Shown here: positions 8,280 to 16,076 of the stretch, in pieces
Numbering within the stretch: position 1 is the stretch's first letter
How the letters are laid out: each line of letters starts with the position of its first letter
NCBI RefSeq assembly: GCF_009857505.1
Contig: NZ_WWCP01000046.1
Span: 1 to 34,395, forward strand
Origin: Duganella lactea
Lineage (GTDB): Bacteria; Pseudomonadota; Gammaproteobacteria; Burkholderiales; Burkholderiaceae_D
DNA: 34,395 nt
Direction: 5' to 3'
Position numbers and translations under genes: made by a program
The notes under the pieces: model-generated
The model's database searches: none
What the model was told of the DNA's origin: nothing
The model's input: the letters and a program-made list of their open reading frames with translations, nothing else

Positions 8280-9556
8280 ACGCGCTGATCATTTTCGTGC
8301 TGCTGCTGACGCTGATGCTGACCGGGATGCCGATCTCGATCTCGCTCGGCCTGACGGTGCTGACCTTCCTGTTCACCATGACCACGGTGCCGATCGAATC
8401 GGTGGCGCTGAAGCTGTTCACCGGCATCGAGAAGTTCGAGATCATGGCGATACCGTTCTTTATCCTGGCCGGCAATTTCCTCACGCATGGCGGCGTGGCG
8501 CGGCGCATGATCAACTTCGCCAGTTCGATGGTCGGCCACTGGCACGGCGGTCTGGCGCTGGCCGGCGTGATGGCCTGCGCGCTGTTCGCCGCCGTGTCCG
8601 GCTCGTCACCGGCGACGGTGGTGGCGATCGGCTCGATCATCCTGCCGGCCATGGTGCGCCAGGGCTATCCGAAACGCTTCGGCGCCGGCGTCATCACCAC
8701 CTCGGGCGCGCTCGGCATCCTGATTCCGCCGTCGATCGTGATGGTGATGTATTCGGTGACCACCAACACCTCGGTCGGCAAGCTGTTCATGGCCGGCGTG
8801 GTGCCCGGCCTGATGTTGGCCTTTCTGCTGGGGCTGACCACCTGGTATCTGGCGCGCAAGCACGGCTATCCGCGCATGGCCAAGGCCAGCTGGGGCGAGC
8901 GCTGGGCCACGTTCCGCAAGAGCGCCTGGGGGCTGCTGCTGATCGTCATCGTCATGGGCGGCATCTACACCGGCATGTTCACGCCGACCGAGGCGGCGGC
9001 GGTGTCGGCGGTGTACGCCTTCGTCATCGCCGTGTTCGTGTACAAGGACCTGAAACTGCGGCAGGTGGGCAAGGTGCTGCTGGACTCGGCGGCGATGTCG
9101 GCCATGCTGCTCTACATCATCACCAACGCCGTGCTGTTCTCGTTCCTGATGACCAGCGAGAACATCCCGCAGATGATGGCCGAATGGATCACCGGCCAGG
9201 GCCTGGGCGTGATCACCTTCCTGCTGGTGGTGAACATCCTGCTGCTGTTGGCCGGCAATGTGATGGAGCCGTCGTCGATCGTGCTGATCATGGCGCCCAT
9301 CCTGTTCCCGGTGGCGATGAAGCTGGGCATCGACCCGATCCACTTCGGCATCCTGATCGTGGTGAACATGGAGGTCGGCATGTGCCATCCGCCGGTCGGC
9401 CTGAACCTGTATGTGGCGTCCGGCATCACCAAAATGGGGATCACCGAACTGACCATCGCGGTGTGGCCGTGGCTGCTCACGATGCTGGCGTTTTTGGTGG
9501 CGATCACCTACATACCACAAATTTCGCTGTGGTTGCCAAATTTGATTTACTCTTAA
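8276..9556 (+). CDS. dctM: TRAP transporter large membrane subunit DctM
   Basis: Large permease of 426 residues with about a dozen membrane helices. Conserved TRAP-L features are visible: GMPISISLGL at the N-terminus, FAAVSGSSPATVVAIGSIILPAM, TTSGALGILIPPSIVMVMYSV, FTPTEAAAVSAVYA and NMEVGMCHPPVGLNLYVASGI near the C-terminus. Full length for the family. The start overlaps the dctQ stop by four bases. No terminator is obvious directly after the stop at 9556. Confidence 0.95.
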   Translation: MNALIIFVLLLTLMLTGMPISISLGLTVLTFLFTMTTVPIESVALKLFTGIEKFEIMAIPFFILAGNFLTHGGVARRMINFASSMVGHWHGGLALAGVMACALFAAVSGSSPATVVAIGSIILPAMVRQGYPKRFGAGVITTSGALGILIPPSIVMVMYSVTTNTSVGKLFMAGVVPGLMLAFLLGLTTWYLARKHGYPRMAKASWGERWATFRKSAWGLLLIVIVMGGIYTGMFTPTEAAAVSAVYAFVIAVFVYKDLKLRQVGKVLLDSAAMSAMLLYIITNAVLFSFLMTSENIPQMMAEWITGQGLGVITFLLVVNILLLLAGNVMEPSSIVLIMAPILFPVAMKLGIDPIHFGILIVVNMEVGMCHPPVGLNLYVASGITKMGITELTIAVWPWLLTMLAFLVAITYIPQISLWLPNLIYS

Positions 9557-9584
9557 AGTAGTTGCCGGCGACGGTAGAAAAAAG

Positions 9585-9615
9585 TTGAGAAAAAGCTTAA
9601 CGAATACGTTATGAT
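9585..9615 (+). promoter_or_regulatory. Candidate sigma-70 promoter with internal dyad, upstream of a putative small RNA
   Basis: A -35-like TTGAGA (9585-9590) and -10-like TATGAT (9610-9615) are spaced by 19 bases (18 if the -10 is shifted by one). A perfect dyad TAACG-AATA-CGTTA (9598-9611) lies between and partly over the elements and could be an operator. The predicted start is near 9622. It is downstream of dctM and far from the next gene. Confidence 0.45.
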
Positions 9616-9621
9616 GGCGTC

Positions 9622-9855
9622 GCTCTCAGGGAAACATGCATAACGATATGCGTCCCGCAAGGAAGCCAGAATTGTAGGTGGGGAGTGTGTAGAGAAACGG
9701 TAACGAATACCGGCGATAGAACGAGGAGACACACGTTTTACAGAATGTCGCTGTCATAGGGTCTGCAGGCCGCCACAAGCGTGCCACGGAACCAGACAAG
9801 TGACCGGGAACGTGCAGCAGGATTTGAAAACGCACCTGAGGGTGCGTTTTTTTTC
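9622..9855 (+). ncRNA. Candidate structured small RNA, family not recognised
   Basis: The 420 bases between dctM and ogt have no protein gene on the plus strand. They hold a promoter-like sequence, several local hairpins and a strong intrinsic terminator, so an independent RNA of about 230 bases is likely. Visible pairings are GCATA/TATGC around an ACGA loop (9639-9653), GTGTGT (9685-9690) with ACACAC (9729-9734) enclosing CGGTA-ACGAA-TACCG (9698-9712), and CACG/CGTG (9785-9788 with 9811-9814). Seven GGA triplets occur, three in the ANGGA context bound by CsrA/RsmA proteins. I do not recognise 6S, tmRNA, SRP or RNase P signatures. A long 5' leader of ogt with an attenuator is the main alternative. 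The 5' end is approximate. Confidence 0.45.
9829..9854 (+). terminator. Strong rho-independent terminator
   Basis: AACGCACC (9829-9836), loop TGAG, and GGTGCGTT (9841-9848) form an 8-bp stem followed by a run of T residues to 9854. It lies 122 bases before ogt, so it ends an upstream transcript (dctM read-through or the putative small RNA). Confidence 0.85.
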
Positions 9856-9976
9856 GCCCAGAGCATTTACAATGCCTCCGGCGTGGCTGCTTTTGCTGTA
9901 GTAACGATGCAACATTGTGGTGCAAACAAACAACAGTAACGCCGGTCAACGACCTTTTTTGGTGCAAGTAACTGTG

Positions 9977-10498
9977 ATGAAAATACAACATGGCAAGTCG
10001 CTGTTTGCCGCCGTCGCGGCTTTCCCGTTTGGCAATCTGGGCGTGCGGACGGCCGGCGGTCTGATTACCGAGCTGTGCTATCTGCCACCTCAATTTGAGC
10101 TCCAGGCGGCGCAGGACGCCGCCGCCGAACTGGCCGTGTACCAGGTCGGCCAATACTGCGCGGATGCGGATTTTTCGTTCACGCTGCCGCTGAAGCGCGC
10201 CGGCACCGCCTTCCAGCAGCAAGTGTGGGACGCGCTGGCGTCGATTCCGCGCGGCAGCACGCGCACCTATGGCGAGCTGGCCAAGCACCTGGGCTCGGCG
10301 CCGCGCGCGGTCGGGCAGGCGTGCGGCGCCAACGGGTTCCCGGTGGTGGTGCCGTGCCACCGTGTCACCGCCGCCAGCGGCCTGGGCGGCTTCTCCAACA
10401 GCGACGACCCCAACGGCTACCTGCTGGGCATCAAGCGCTGGCTGTTGGCGCATGAAGGATCAAAAGAATACGCATGGCAGCAGACAACCTTGCTCTGA
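9977..10498 (+). CDS. ogt: Methylated-DNA--protein-cysteine S-methyltransferase
   Basis: Suicide repair enzyme that moves the methyl group from O6-methylguanine to its own cysteine. From the ATG at 9977 the protein has 173 residues. The C-terminal domain has the helix-turn-helix region TRTYGELAKHLGSAPRAVGQACGANG, whose Arg is the finger residue, and the active site VPCHRV with Cys127. It also has the QQVWDALASIPRG start of the alkyltransferase domain. The N-terminal domain is degenerate, as usual in Ogt. An upstream GTG at 9917 is in frame but lacks a ribosome site; the true start is uncertain. The 3' end overlaps xerD by 25 bases. The 9868-9873 TACAAT could be its -10 element. Confidence 0.92.
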   Translation: MKIQHGKSLFAAVAAFPFGNLGVRTAGGLITELCYLPPQFELQAAQDAAAELAVYQVGQYCADADFSFTLPLKRAGTAFQQQVWDALASIPRGSTRTYGELAKHLGSAPRAVGQACGANGFPVVVPCHRVTAASGLGGFSNSDDPNGYLLGIKRWLLAHEGSKEYAWQQTTLL

Positions 10499-11379
10499 TC
10501 GACGAGTTCTGCGACAGCTTGTGGCTGGAGGACGGGCTGTCGAAGAACACACTGGAAGCCTACCGGCGCGACATGCGGCTGTTCGCCGCGTGGCTGGAGA
10601 AGACGCGGCCGCAGGTCGGCGGCCTGCTGGCCGTGGCGGCGCACGACATCCAGGGTTACATCGCCGCGCGCCATCAGGACAGCGGCAAGGCCACCTCGTC
10701 CAACCGGCGGCTGTCGGTGATCAAGCGGTTTTACCAGATGCTGCTGCGGCAGCGGCGCATCACCGCCGACCCGAGCCTGAAGCTGGTGTCGGCCAGGCAG
10801 CCGCAGCGCTTTGTGCACACGCTGAGCGAAGCGCAGGTGGAGGCCTTGCTGGCCGCGCCCGATGTCAACACACCGCTCGGGCTGCGCGACCGCACCATGC
10901 TGGAGCTGATGTACGCCAGCGGCCTGCGGGTGTCGGAACTGGTCGAGCTGAAGATGCTGGAACTGAGCCTGAACGACGGCGTGCTGCGCGTGACCGGCAA
11001 GGGCGCGAAAACGCGGCTGGTACCGTTCGGCCAGCAGGCGCGGGTGTGGATCGAGCGCTACGTCAAAGACGCGCGCGGCGTCATCCTCAACGGCCAGCAG
11101 GACGACGCGCTGTTCGTCACCGGGCGCGGGGCCGGCATGACGCGGCAAATGTTCTGGGTCCTGATCAAAAAGCACGCGCTGAAGGCCGACATCACGGTGC
11201 CGCTGTCGCCGCACACCTTGCGCCACGCGTTTGCCACGCATTTGCTGAACCACGGCGCCGACCTGCGTGTTGTTCAATTACTACTGGGGCACTCGGATAT
11301 TTCAACCACACAAATCTACACGCACGTGGCGCGCGAGCGTTTAAAGCATTTGCATGCGCAACATCATCCTCGCGGTTGA
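10474..11379 (+). CDS. xerD: Site-specific tyrosine recombinase XerD
   Basis: Resolves chromosome dimers at dif together with XerC and FtsK. The 301-residue protein has the N-terminal SAM-like DNA-binding domain (about 7-95, FCDSLWLEDGLSKNTLEAYRRD) and a C-terminal catalytic domain. The catalytic residues are visible: Arg in ASGLRVSEL, Lys in GKGAKTRLVP, His and Arg in HTLRHAFATH, His in LLGHSDISTTQ, and Tyr in QIYTHV. Length and the LSKNTLEAYRRD signature favour XerD over XerC. It starts inside ogt, with an AAGGA about 15 bases before the ATG, so it is probably transcribed with ogt. Confidence 0.95.
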   Translation: MAADNLALIDEFCDSLWLEDGLSKNTLEAYRRDMRLFAAWLEKTRPQVGGLLAVAAHDIQGYIAARHQDSGKATSSNRRLSVIKRFYQMLLRQRRITADPSLKLVSARQPQRFVHTLSEAQVEALLAAPDVNTPLGLRDRTMLELMYASGLRVSELVELKMLELSLNDGVLRVTGKGAKTRLVPFGQQARVWIERYVKDARGVILNGQQDDALFVTGRGAGMTRQMFWVLIKKHALKADITVPLSPHTLRHAFATHLLNHGADLRVVQLLLGHSDISTTQIYTHVARERLKHLHAQHHPRG

Positions 11380-11433
11380 GCAACTTGGTACATAATGTGG
11401 CCTGTGCAGTGCAACGCTTTAAAGGAGCAACAA

Positions 11434-11610
11434 ATGGCAAAAACAAACTTTGCATATGAAAAGCGGCAGCGCGAGTTGGAAAAGAAGAAAAAGCAGGAAG
11501 AGAAAAACCGGCGCAAGGCCGAGTTGAAGAACAATCCCGGCCTGGCCGAGGAAAATGAGGCCGACATCGCCGAAGGCGAACCCTCCGGCCTCGCTCCCGA
11601 CAACGAATAA
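11434..11610 (+). CDS. Small lysine/glutamate-rich conserved-type protein (58 aa)
   Basis: A 58-residue, highly charged protein starting at an ATG with a strong AAAGGAG site seven bases upstream. Residues 8-35 are a Lys/Arg/Glu-rich segment (KRQRELEKKKKQEEKNRRK) that should form a single charged helix; the C-terminal part is acidic. The pattern MAKTNFxYEKRQRELEKKKK resembles a short uncharacterised protein seen in other Burkholderiales. That is memory rather than a search, so no function is claimed. It lies 54 bases after xerD and ends exactly at a bidirectional terminator. Confidence 0.75.
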   Translation: MAKTNFAYEKRQRELEKKKKQEEKNRRKAELKNNPGLAEENEADIAEGEPSGLAPDNE

Positions 11611-11642
11611 AAACCCGGTGTCAGGTCTGACACCGGGTTTTT
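11611..11642. terminator. Bidirectional terminator made of a perfect 14-bp inverted repeat
   Basis: AAACCCGGTGTCAG, a GT loop and its exact complement span 11611-11640, with A-rich bases to the left and T-rich bases to the right. It can terminate both the small plus-strand gene and the minus-strand efflux gene, whose stop codon it touches. Its core, GGTGTCAGGTCTGACA, recurs at 21930-21945. Confidence 0.88.
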
Positions 11643-14600
11643 AGGCGACTTCGCGCAGCGTTGGTTCTTCGGCGTGCTGGCCTTTGAACCAGCGGGTGGC
11701 GCGTTTGCCCCAGTTGTCGAGGTAGGTGTAGGCGACCGGCACCACCACCAGCGTCAGCAGCGTGGAGGTGAGCACGCCGCCAATCACCGCGCGCCCCATC
11801 GGCGCTTGCGTCTCGCCGCCTTCGCCCATGCCTATCGCCATCGGCAACATGCCGAAGATCATCGCCAGCGTGGTCATCAGGATGGGCCGCAGCCGCACCT
11901 GGCCGGCGTTCATGATGGCTTCCAGCTGGCCCTGGCCGGCTTTTTGCGCGTGGTTGGTGAAGTCCACCAGCAGGATGGCGTTTTTGGTCACCAGCCCCAT
12001 CAGCATGATGAAGCCGATCACCGAGAAGATGTTCAGCGTGCTGCCGGTCACCAGCAGCGCCACCAGTACGCCGATCAGCGACAGCGGCAGCGACATCATG
12101 ATCGCCACCGGCTGCAGGAAGCTGCCGAATTGCGACGCCAGCACCAGGTAGATGAAGATCACCGCGATGCCCAGCGCGATCATCGCCGAGGTCATCGACT
12201 CTTGCATGTTCTGCGCGTTGCCGCCGACGTCGAAGCGCACGCCGGCCGGCAGCGCGATCTCTTTCATGGCTTGCTGGACTTCGCGGTCGACGTCGCCACC
12301 CGGACGGCCTTCGGTGCTGGCGTACACCGCCACGCGGCGTTGCAGCGCCTGGCGCTTCAGCACTTGCGGGCTGAACGCCGGCACGAAGTCCACCACCTGG
12401 CGCAACGGCACCATCAGCGGACGGCCATCCGGCCCCAGCTTGCTCGACGCCAGCGCCAGGTCGGCCAGGTCGGTCACTTTCTGGCGCCCGGATTTCGGCA
12501 GCTGCACGTTGACTTCGTAGTTCTGGCCGTCGGCGGCCAGGAAGTGCGAGGTGGTGTCGCCGGCGACGAACGGCCGCAGCGCGGTGCCGATCTGCTGCGT
12601 GGTCAGTCCCAGGTCGCTGGCCAGCTCGTTGTTGATCTTGATGTTGGTCGACGGGTTGGCGCCTTCCTGGCTGTATTCCAGATCGACCAGCCCTTTGATC
12701 TTGCGCATCTTGTCCATCAGCCGGTGCGCGACGTCATCCAGCTTGGCTTCGTCGGTGCCGAGAATGGCGATGAAGATCGGCTTCATGCCGGCCGTCAGCG
12801 TGATGCCGGCGATCTGGTTCAGACGCGCGCGGATCGCCGCCTCCATCTGCTGCTGCGTGCGCCGCGGGTGCAGCGTGCGGTCCTTGAGCTTGATGTCGAT
12901 CTGCGCCGTGTTGCGGCCGTCCCAGGTGCCGACCACGGTGATGACGCTGTGGATTTCCGGGAACGCCTTCAGCGCCGCTTCGACCTGATGCACCTTGTTG
13001 TCGGTGTAGTCCAGGCTGGAGCCAACCGGAGTCTTGACCAGGAAGTTGACCCAGCCGTTGTCCTGCTCCGGCATCATCTCGCCGCCGATTTTCGGCACCA
13101 GCAGCAGGCTGCCGGCGAACAGCGCGAAGGCCAGCAGCAGCGTGCTCTTCTTCCAGCGCAGCGCCAGTCCCAGCACTTTGCCGTAGACCACGTGCAGCCA
13201 GTCGATGCCGCCTTCCAGCCAGTGCATCAAGCGGCCCAGCCACGGCACATACTTGAAGCGGTCCTGGACCGGGTCCGGCCACACCGACGACAGCATCGGG
13301 TCCAGCGTGAACGAGACGAACAGCGACACCAGCACCGCCACCGCCACCGTGATGCCGAATTGCAGGAAGAAGCGACCGATGATGCCGTCCATGAACGCCA
13401 CCGGAATGAACACGGCGACGATGGCGAAGGTGGTGGCCATCACCGCCAGGCCGATTTCGTTGGTGCCGTCCGCCGCCGCCTGGTGGTGGTTCTTGCCCAT
13501 GCCGAGGTGGCGCACGATGTTCTCGCGCACCACGATGGCGTCGTCGATCAGCAGGCCGATGCACAGCGACAGCGCCATCAAGGTCAGGAAGTTCAGCGTG
13601 AAGCCGAAGGCTTTCATGGCGATGAAGCTGGCCAGCACCGAGATCGGCAGCGTCAGCCCGGTGATGATGGTCGAGCGCCACGAGTGCAGGAACAGGAATA
13701 CGATCACCATTGTCAGCAGCGCGCCTTCGATGATGGTTTTCTTGACGTTGTCGAGTTGCGCCTGCACCTTGGTCGACTCGTCGTTCAGCACCGCGACCTG
13801 GATGTCGGCCGGCAGCGTCTTCTTCAACTCGGCGGCGACTTGCTGGATGCGGCGACCGACTTCGACCACGTTGGCGTCCTGCACCTTGGTGATGTCGAGC
13901 GTGACGGCGCGCTGGCCGTCGATGCGCGATATCGACAGTTCTTCCTGCGCGCCGTCCTCCACCGTGGCCACCTGTTCCAGGTAGACCGGGCCGTTGGCGC
14001 GGCGCGCGACGATGATTTTGTTGAAGTCGCGCGGGTGCTTCATCTTGCCTTCGACGCGCACCAGCCGTTCGCTGGCGCCGTAGCTGATGAAGCCGGCCGG
14101 CAGGTTGGCGTTGGTGTTCTGGATCGCGGCCAGCACCTCGTCGACGCCGACCGCCTGCGCGGTCAGGTCGTTGGGGCGCAGCTGGATCAGGATCTGGCGC
14201 GCCGTCATGCCGTTGACGCGCACCTGGCCGACCCCGGCCACGCCCTGGAAGCGCTTGGCGATGACCTGGTCGGCCAGGGTGGACAGGTCGCGCAGCGAGT
14301 GCTCGCTGGCGGTCAGGCCGATCTGCGCGATGGGGCGCGCGTTCTCGCCCTCGAAGCGCACGATGAACGGGTCCTTGGCCTCGCGCGGGAAGCGCGGGCG
14401 CACCTGCGCCACCTTGTCGCGCAAGTCCTGCATGGCGCGGTCCATGTCGGTCGACAGTTCGAAGTCGATGTAGACGCCGCCGCGGCCTTCCCACGAGTTG
14501 GCGCGCAGCGTCTTGATGCCGCTGACGGTGTTGACCGCTTCCTCGATCGGGCGGGTGATGTCGTTCTCCACCGCCTCCGGCGAGGCGCCCGGATACTGCA

Positions 14601-14745
14601 CCTCGATGGCGGCGCCGGGAATGTCGACGTTGGGCATGGCCTCCAGTCCCAGGCCGCGATAGGAGAACAGGCCCAGCACCATCAGCGCCACCATCACCAT
14701 GGTGGCGAACACCGGATTCTGAATGCTGACTTTAGTAATCCACAT
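11641..14745 (-). CDS. RND-family multidrug/solute efflux permease (HAE1 type)
   Basis: Inner-membrane proton antiporter of 1034 residues, full length for HAE1 pumps. The N-terminus WITKVSIQNPVFATMVMVALMVLGLFSY is the first membrane helix. Two large periplasmic loops follow. The proton-relay pair DD in LCIGLLIDDAIVVRENI corresponds to Asp407/Asp408 of AcrB. ALFLPVAFM-like and VPVAYTYLDNWG segments are also typical. It begins two bases after the membrane fusion protein stop, so the pair is an operon. The sequence resembles the MdtB/MdtC and CusA-distant HAE1 branch; substrates cannot be told. No TolC-like gene lies beside it, so the channel is encoded elsewhere. Confidence 0.92.
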   Translation of the reverse strand: MWITKVSIQNPVFATMVMVALMVLGLFSYRGLGLEAMPNVDIPGAAIEVQYPGASPEAVENDITRPIEEAVNTVSGIKTLRANSWEGRGGVYIDFELSTDMDRAMQDLRDKVAQVRPRFPREAKDPFIVRFEGENARPIAQIGLTASEHSLRDLSTLADQVIAKRFQGVAGVGQVRVNGMTARQILIQLRPNDLTAQAVGVDEVLAAIQNTNANLPAGFISYGASERLVRVEGKMKHPRDFNKIIVARRANGPVYLEQVATVEDGAQEELSISRIDGQRAVTLDITKVQDANVVEVGRRIQQVAAELKKTLPADIQVAVLNDESTKVQAQLDNVKKTIIEGALLTMVIVFLFLHSWRSTIITGLTLPISVLASFIAMKAFGFTLNFLTLMALSLCIGLLIDDAIVVRENIVRHLGMGKNHHQAAADGTNEIGLAVMATTFAIVAVFIPVAFMDGIIGRFFLQFGITVAVAVLVSLFVSFTLDPMLSSVWPDPVQDRFKYVPWLGRLMHWLEGGIDWLHVVYGKVLGLALRWKKSTLLLAFALFAGSLLLVPKIGGEMMPEQDNGWVNFLVKTPVGSSLDYTDNKVHQVEAALKAFPEIHSVITVVGTWDGRNTAQIDIKLKDRTLHPRRTQQQMEAAIRARLNQIAGITLTAGMKPIFIAILGTDEAKLDDVAHRLMDKMRKIKGLVDLEYSQEGANPSTNIKINNELASDLGLTTQQIGTALRPFVAGDTTSHFLAADGQNYEVNVQLPKSGRQKVTDLADLALASSKLGPDGRPLMVPLRQVVDFVPAFSPQVLKRQALQRRVAVYASTEGRPGGDVDREVQQAMKEIALPAGVRFDVGGNAQNMQESMTSAMIALGIAVIFIYLVLASQFGSFLQPVAIMMSLPLSLIGVLVALLVTGSTLNIFSVIGFIMLMGLVTKNAILLVDFTNHAQKAGQGQLEAIMNAGQVRLRPILMTTLAMIFGMLPMAIGMGEGGETQAPMGRAVIGGVLTSTLLTLVVVPVAYTYLDNWGKRATRWFKGQHAEEPTLREVA

Positions 14746-14747
14746 GC

Positions 14748-15962
14748 TCAGCCCTTCGACGGTTCGGCGGCCTTGGCCTGCGCCGCTGGCGGCAGCTTGA
14801 CGGCGGCGCCCGGTTTCAGGCTGTCCAGCCGCGAGACGATCACGTGCGCGCCCTGCGTCAGGCCGTCGTGTACTTCGGCGTAGCCTTCCTCCTCGTTGCG
14901 CAGGCCGATCCGGACCGGCTGCGCCAGCAGCTTGCCCTGTTCCACCTTGTAGACGATCTGCCGGCCTTGCTTGTCGGTGCGCAGCGCGGCCAGCGGCACC
15001 ACCGGCGCCACCGGCGAACGGTCGGTGACGATGGCGCCCTTGGCGAACATGCCGGCGCGCAGCGCGCTGTCGTCGTTGCCGACGGTGATGTAGACCAGCA
15101 TCGCCCGCGAGCCCGCCTCGGTCGACGGGTTGATGCGCGCCACCTGGCCGTGGAAGTCGCGCTGGGCGAAACCGTCGACGCGGAAGCGCACATCCTGCCC
15201 CACCTTCACGCGCGGAATTTCGGCGGCCGGCACCTGCGCTTCGAGGATCAGTTGCGACAGGTTGACGATGCTGTACACCGGCATGTCGGGCGACAGCTTT
15301 TCGCCGGCCTGCACGTGGCGTTTGCTGATGACGCCGTCGATCGGCGCCTTGATCACGCCGTCGTTGAGGGCGATGCGCGCCAGTTCCACCATGGCCGTGG
15401 CCGACTTGACGTTGGCGCGCGCCAGATCGACCGTGTTCTGCGTCGAGTCATAGGCGTTTTGCGAGATGTATTTCTGCGTCAGCAGGGCCTGGCTGTTGGT
15501 TTCGTTCTTGCTGGCCATGGCCAGCTTGGCCTGGGCTTCGTCCAGTTGCGCCTGCTGTTGTTGCAGGCGCGCGCGCAGGTCGGCCTGGTCGACCCGCGCC
15601 AGCACCTGGCCGGCGTGCACCGCCATGCCTTCCTGCACGGTGGTCGCTTCCACCACGCCGGAGACCTTGGACTTGATGGTGGCCGAACTCAGCGGCGCCA
15701 GCGAGCCGGACAGGGGCAGGCTGACCGCCAGCGAACGGGCGTCGACGGCGGCGATGTCGCCGGTGGAGAGTTCGTAGATGTCTTGCTTTTCGGCGGCGGC
15801 GGTGGCGGCGCCGGGCTTGGGGGCGGGCGTGGTGTCGCTGTTGCCGCGCAGGACGGTCCAGCCGCCGGCGATGGCGAGCACCACCAGCGCGACCGCCGGC
15901 AGGCGCCAGTTGCGCGCGCGCTGGGTCGGGTGTGATGTCGGGGGCAAGGTTTTTATTTTCAT
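14748..15962 (-). CDS. RND efflux periplasmic adaptor (membrane fusion protein)
   Basis: HlyD/AcrA-type adaptor of 404 residues. It is anchored by an N-terminal hydrophobic segment (about 22-39, LPAVALVVLAIAGGWTVL). A lipoyl half-motif (SKVSGVVEATTVQEGMAVHAGQVLARVD), a coiled-coil hairpin (QQQQAQLDEAQAKLAMASKN), the second half-motif (IKAPIDGVISKRHVQAGEKL) and beta-barrel and membrane-proximal domains follow. No lipobox Cys is seen, so it is held by a membrane helix. The ATG at 15962 lacks a clear ribosome site. The gene leads the two-gene efflux operon; its promoter must lie in 15963-16076, which contains the repeats listed separately. Confidence 0.92.
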   Translation of the reverse strand: MKIKTLPPTSHPTQRARNWRLPAVALVVLAIAGGWTVLRGNSDTTPAPKPGAATAAAEKQDIYELSTGDIAAVDARSLAVSLPLSGSLAPLSSATIKSKVSGVVEATTVQEGMAVHAGQVLARVDQADLRARLQQQQAQLDEAQAKLAMASKNETNSQALLTQKYISQNAYDSTQNTVDLARANVKSATAMVELARIALNDGVIKAPIDGVISKRHVQAGEKLSPDMPVYSIVNLSQLILEAQVPAAEIPRVKVGQDVRFRVDGFAQRDFHGQVARINPSTEAGSRAMLVYITVGNDDSALRAGMFAKGAIVTDRSPVAPVVPLAALRTDKQGRQIVYKVEQGKLLAQPVRIGLRNEEEGYAEVHDGLTQGAHVIVSRLDSLKPGAAVKLPPAAQAKAAEPSKG

Positions 15963-16031
15963 ATCGTTTTTCTGGCCTGAAGGGAACTGCGCATGGTGAT
16001 ACTTTAGGGCGTTCCAAGTGTTGCGGCCACA

Positions 16032-16071
16032 GAAATGCGATAAGCGGTGAAAAACCTCGCCTGAAATGCGA
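16032..16071. promoter_or_regulatory. Two direct repeats GAAATGCGA, 31 bp apart, upstream of the efflux operon
   Basis: GAAATGCGA occurs at 16032-16040 and 16063-16071, exactly 31 bases apart (about three helical turns). Flanks are also similar (GAAATGCGA followed by TAAG or AAAA). They sit 70-110 bases upstream of the adaptor start, between it and the gene upstream, and could bind a regulator of the pump. Confidence 0.4.
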
Positions 16072-16076
16072 AAAAC

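Noticed and set aside
9622..9720. Cobalamin or cyclic-di-GMP riboswitch in the dctM-ogt gap
   Set aside because: Strings like GGGAAAC, CCCGCAA and GGAAGCCAG recall parts of these motifs, but the required order, spacing and partner elements are missing, and ogt is not a usual target.
9622..9855. 6S RNA, tmRNA, SRP RNA or RNase P RNA
   Set aside because: No long rod with central bubble, no tag frame, no SRP loop and no RNase P conserved cores were found.
9626..10453. A 275-residue minus-strand frame over ogt and the RNA region
   Set aside because: Antisense to ogt, with Gln/Arg/His-rich shadow composition and no clear start site.
11674..14883. A 1069-residue open frame on the plus strand opposite the RND pump
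   Set aside because: Product is Arg/His/Gln-rich and low in complexity; it mirrors the GC-rich codons of the real RND genes on the other strand, which show clear family motifs.
15963..16076. Sigma-54 promoter for the efflux operon
   Set aside because: No GG-N10-GC arrangement with TGGC/TTGC was found in the gap.
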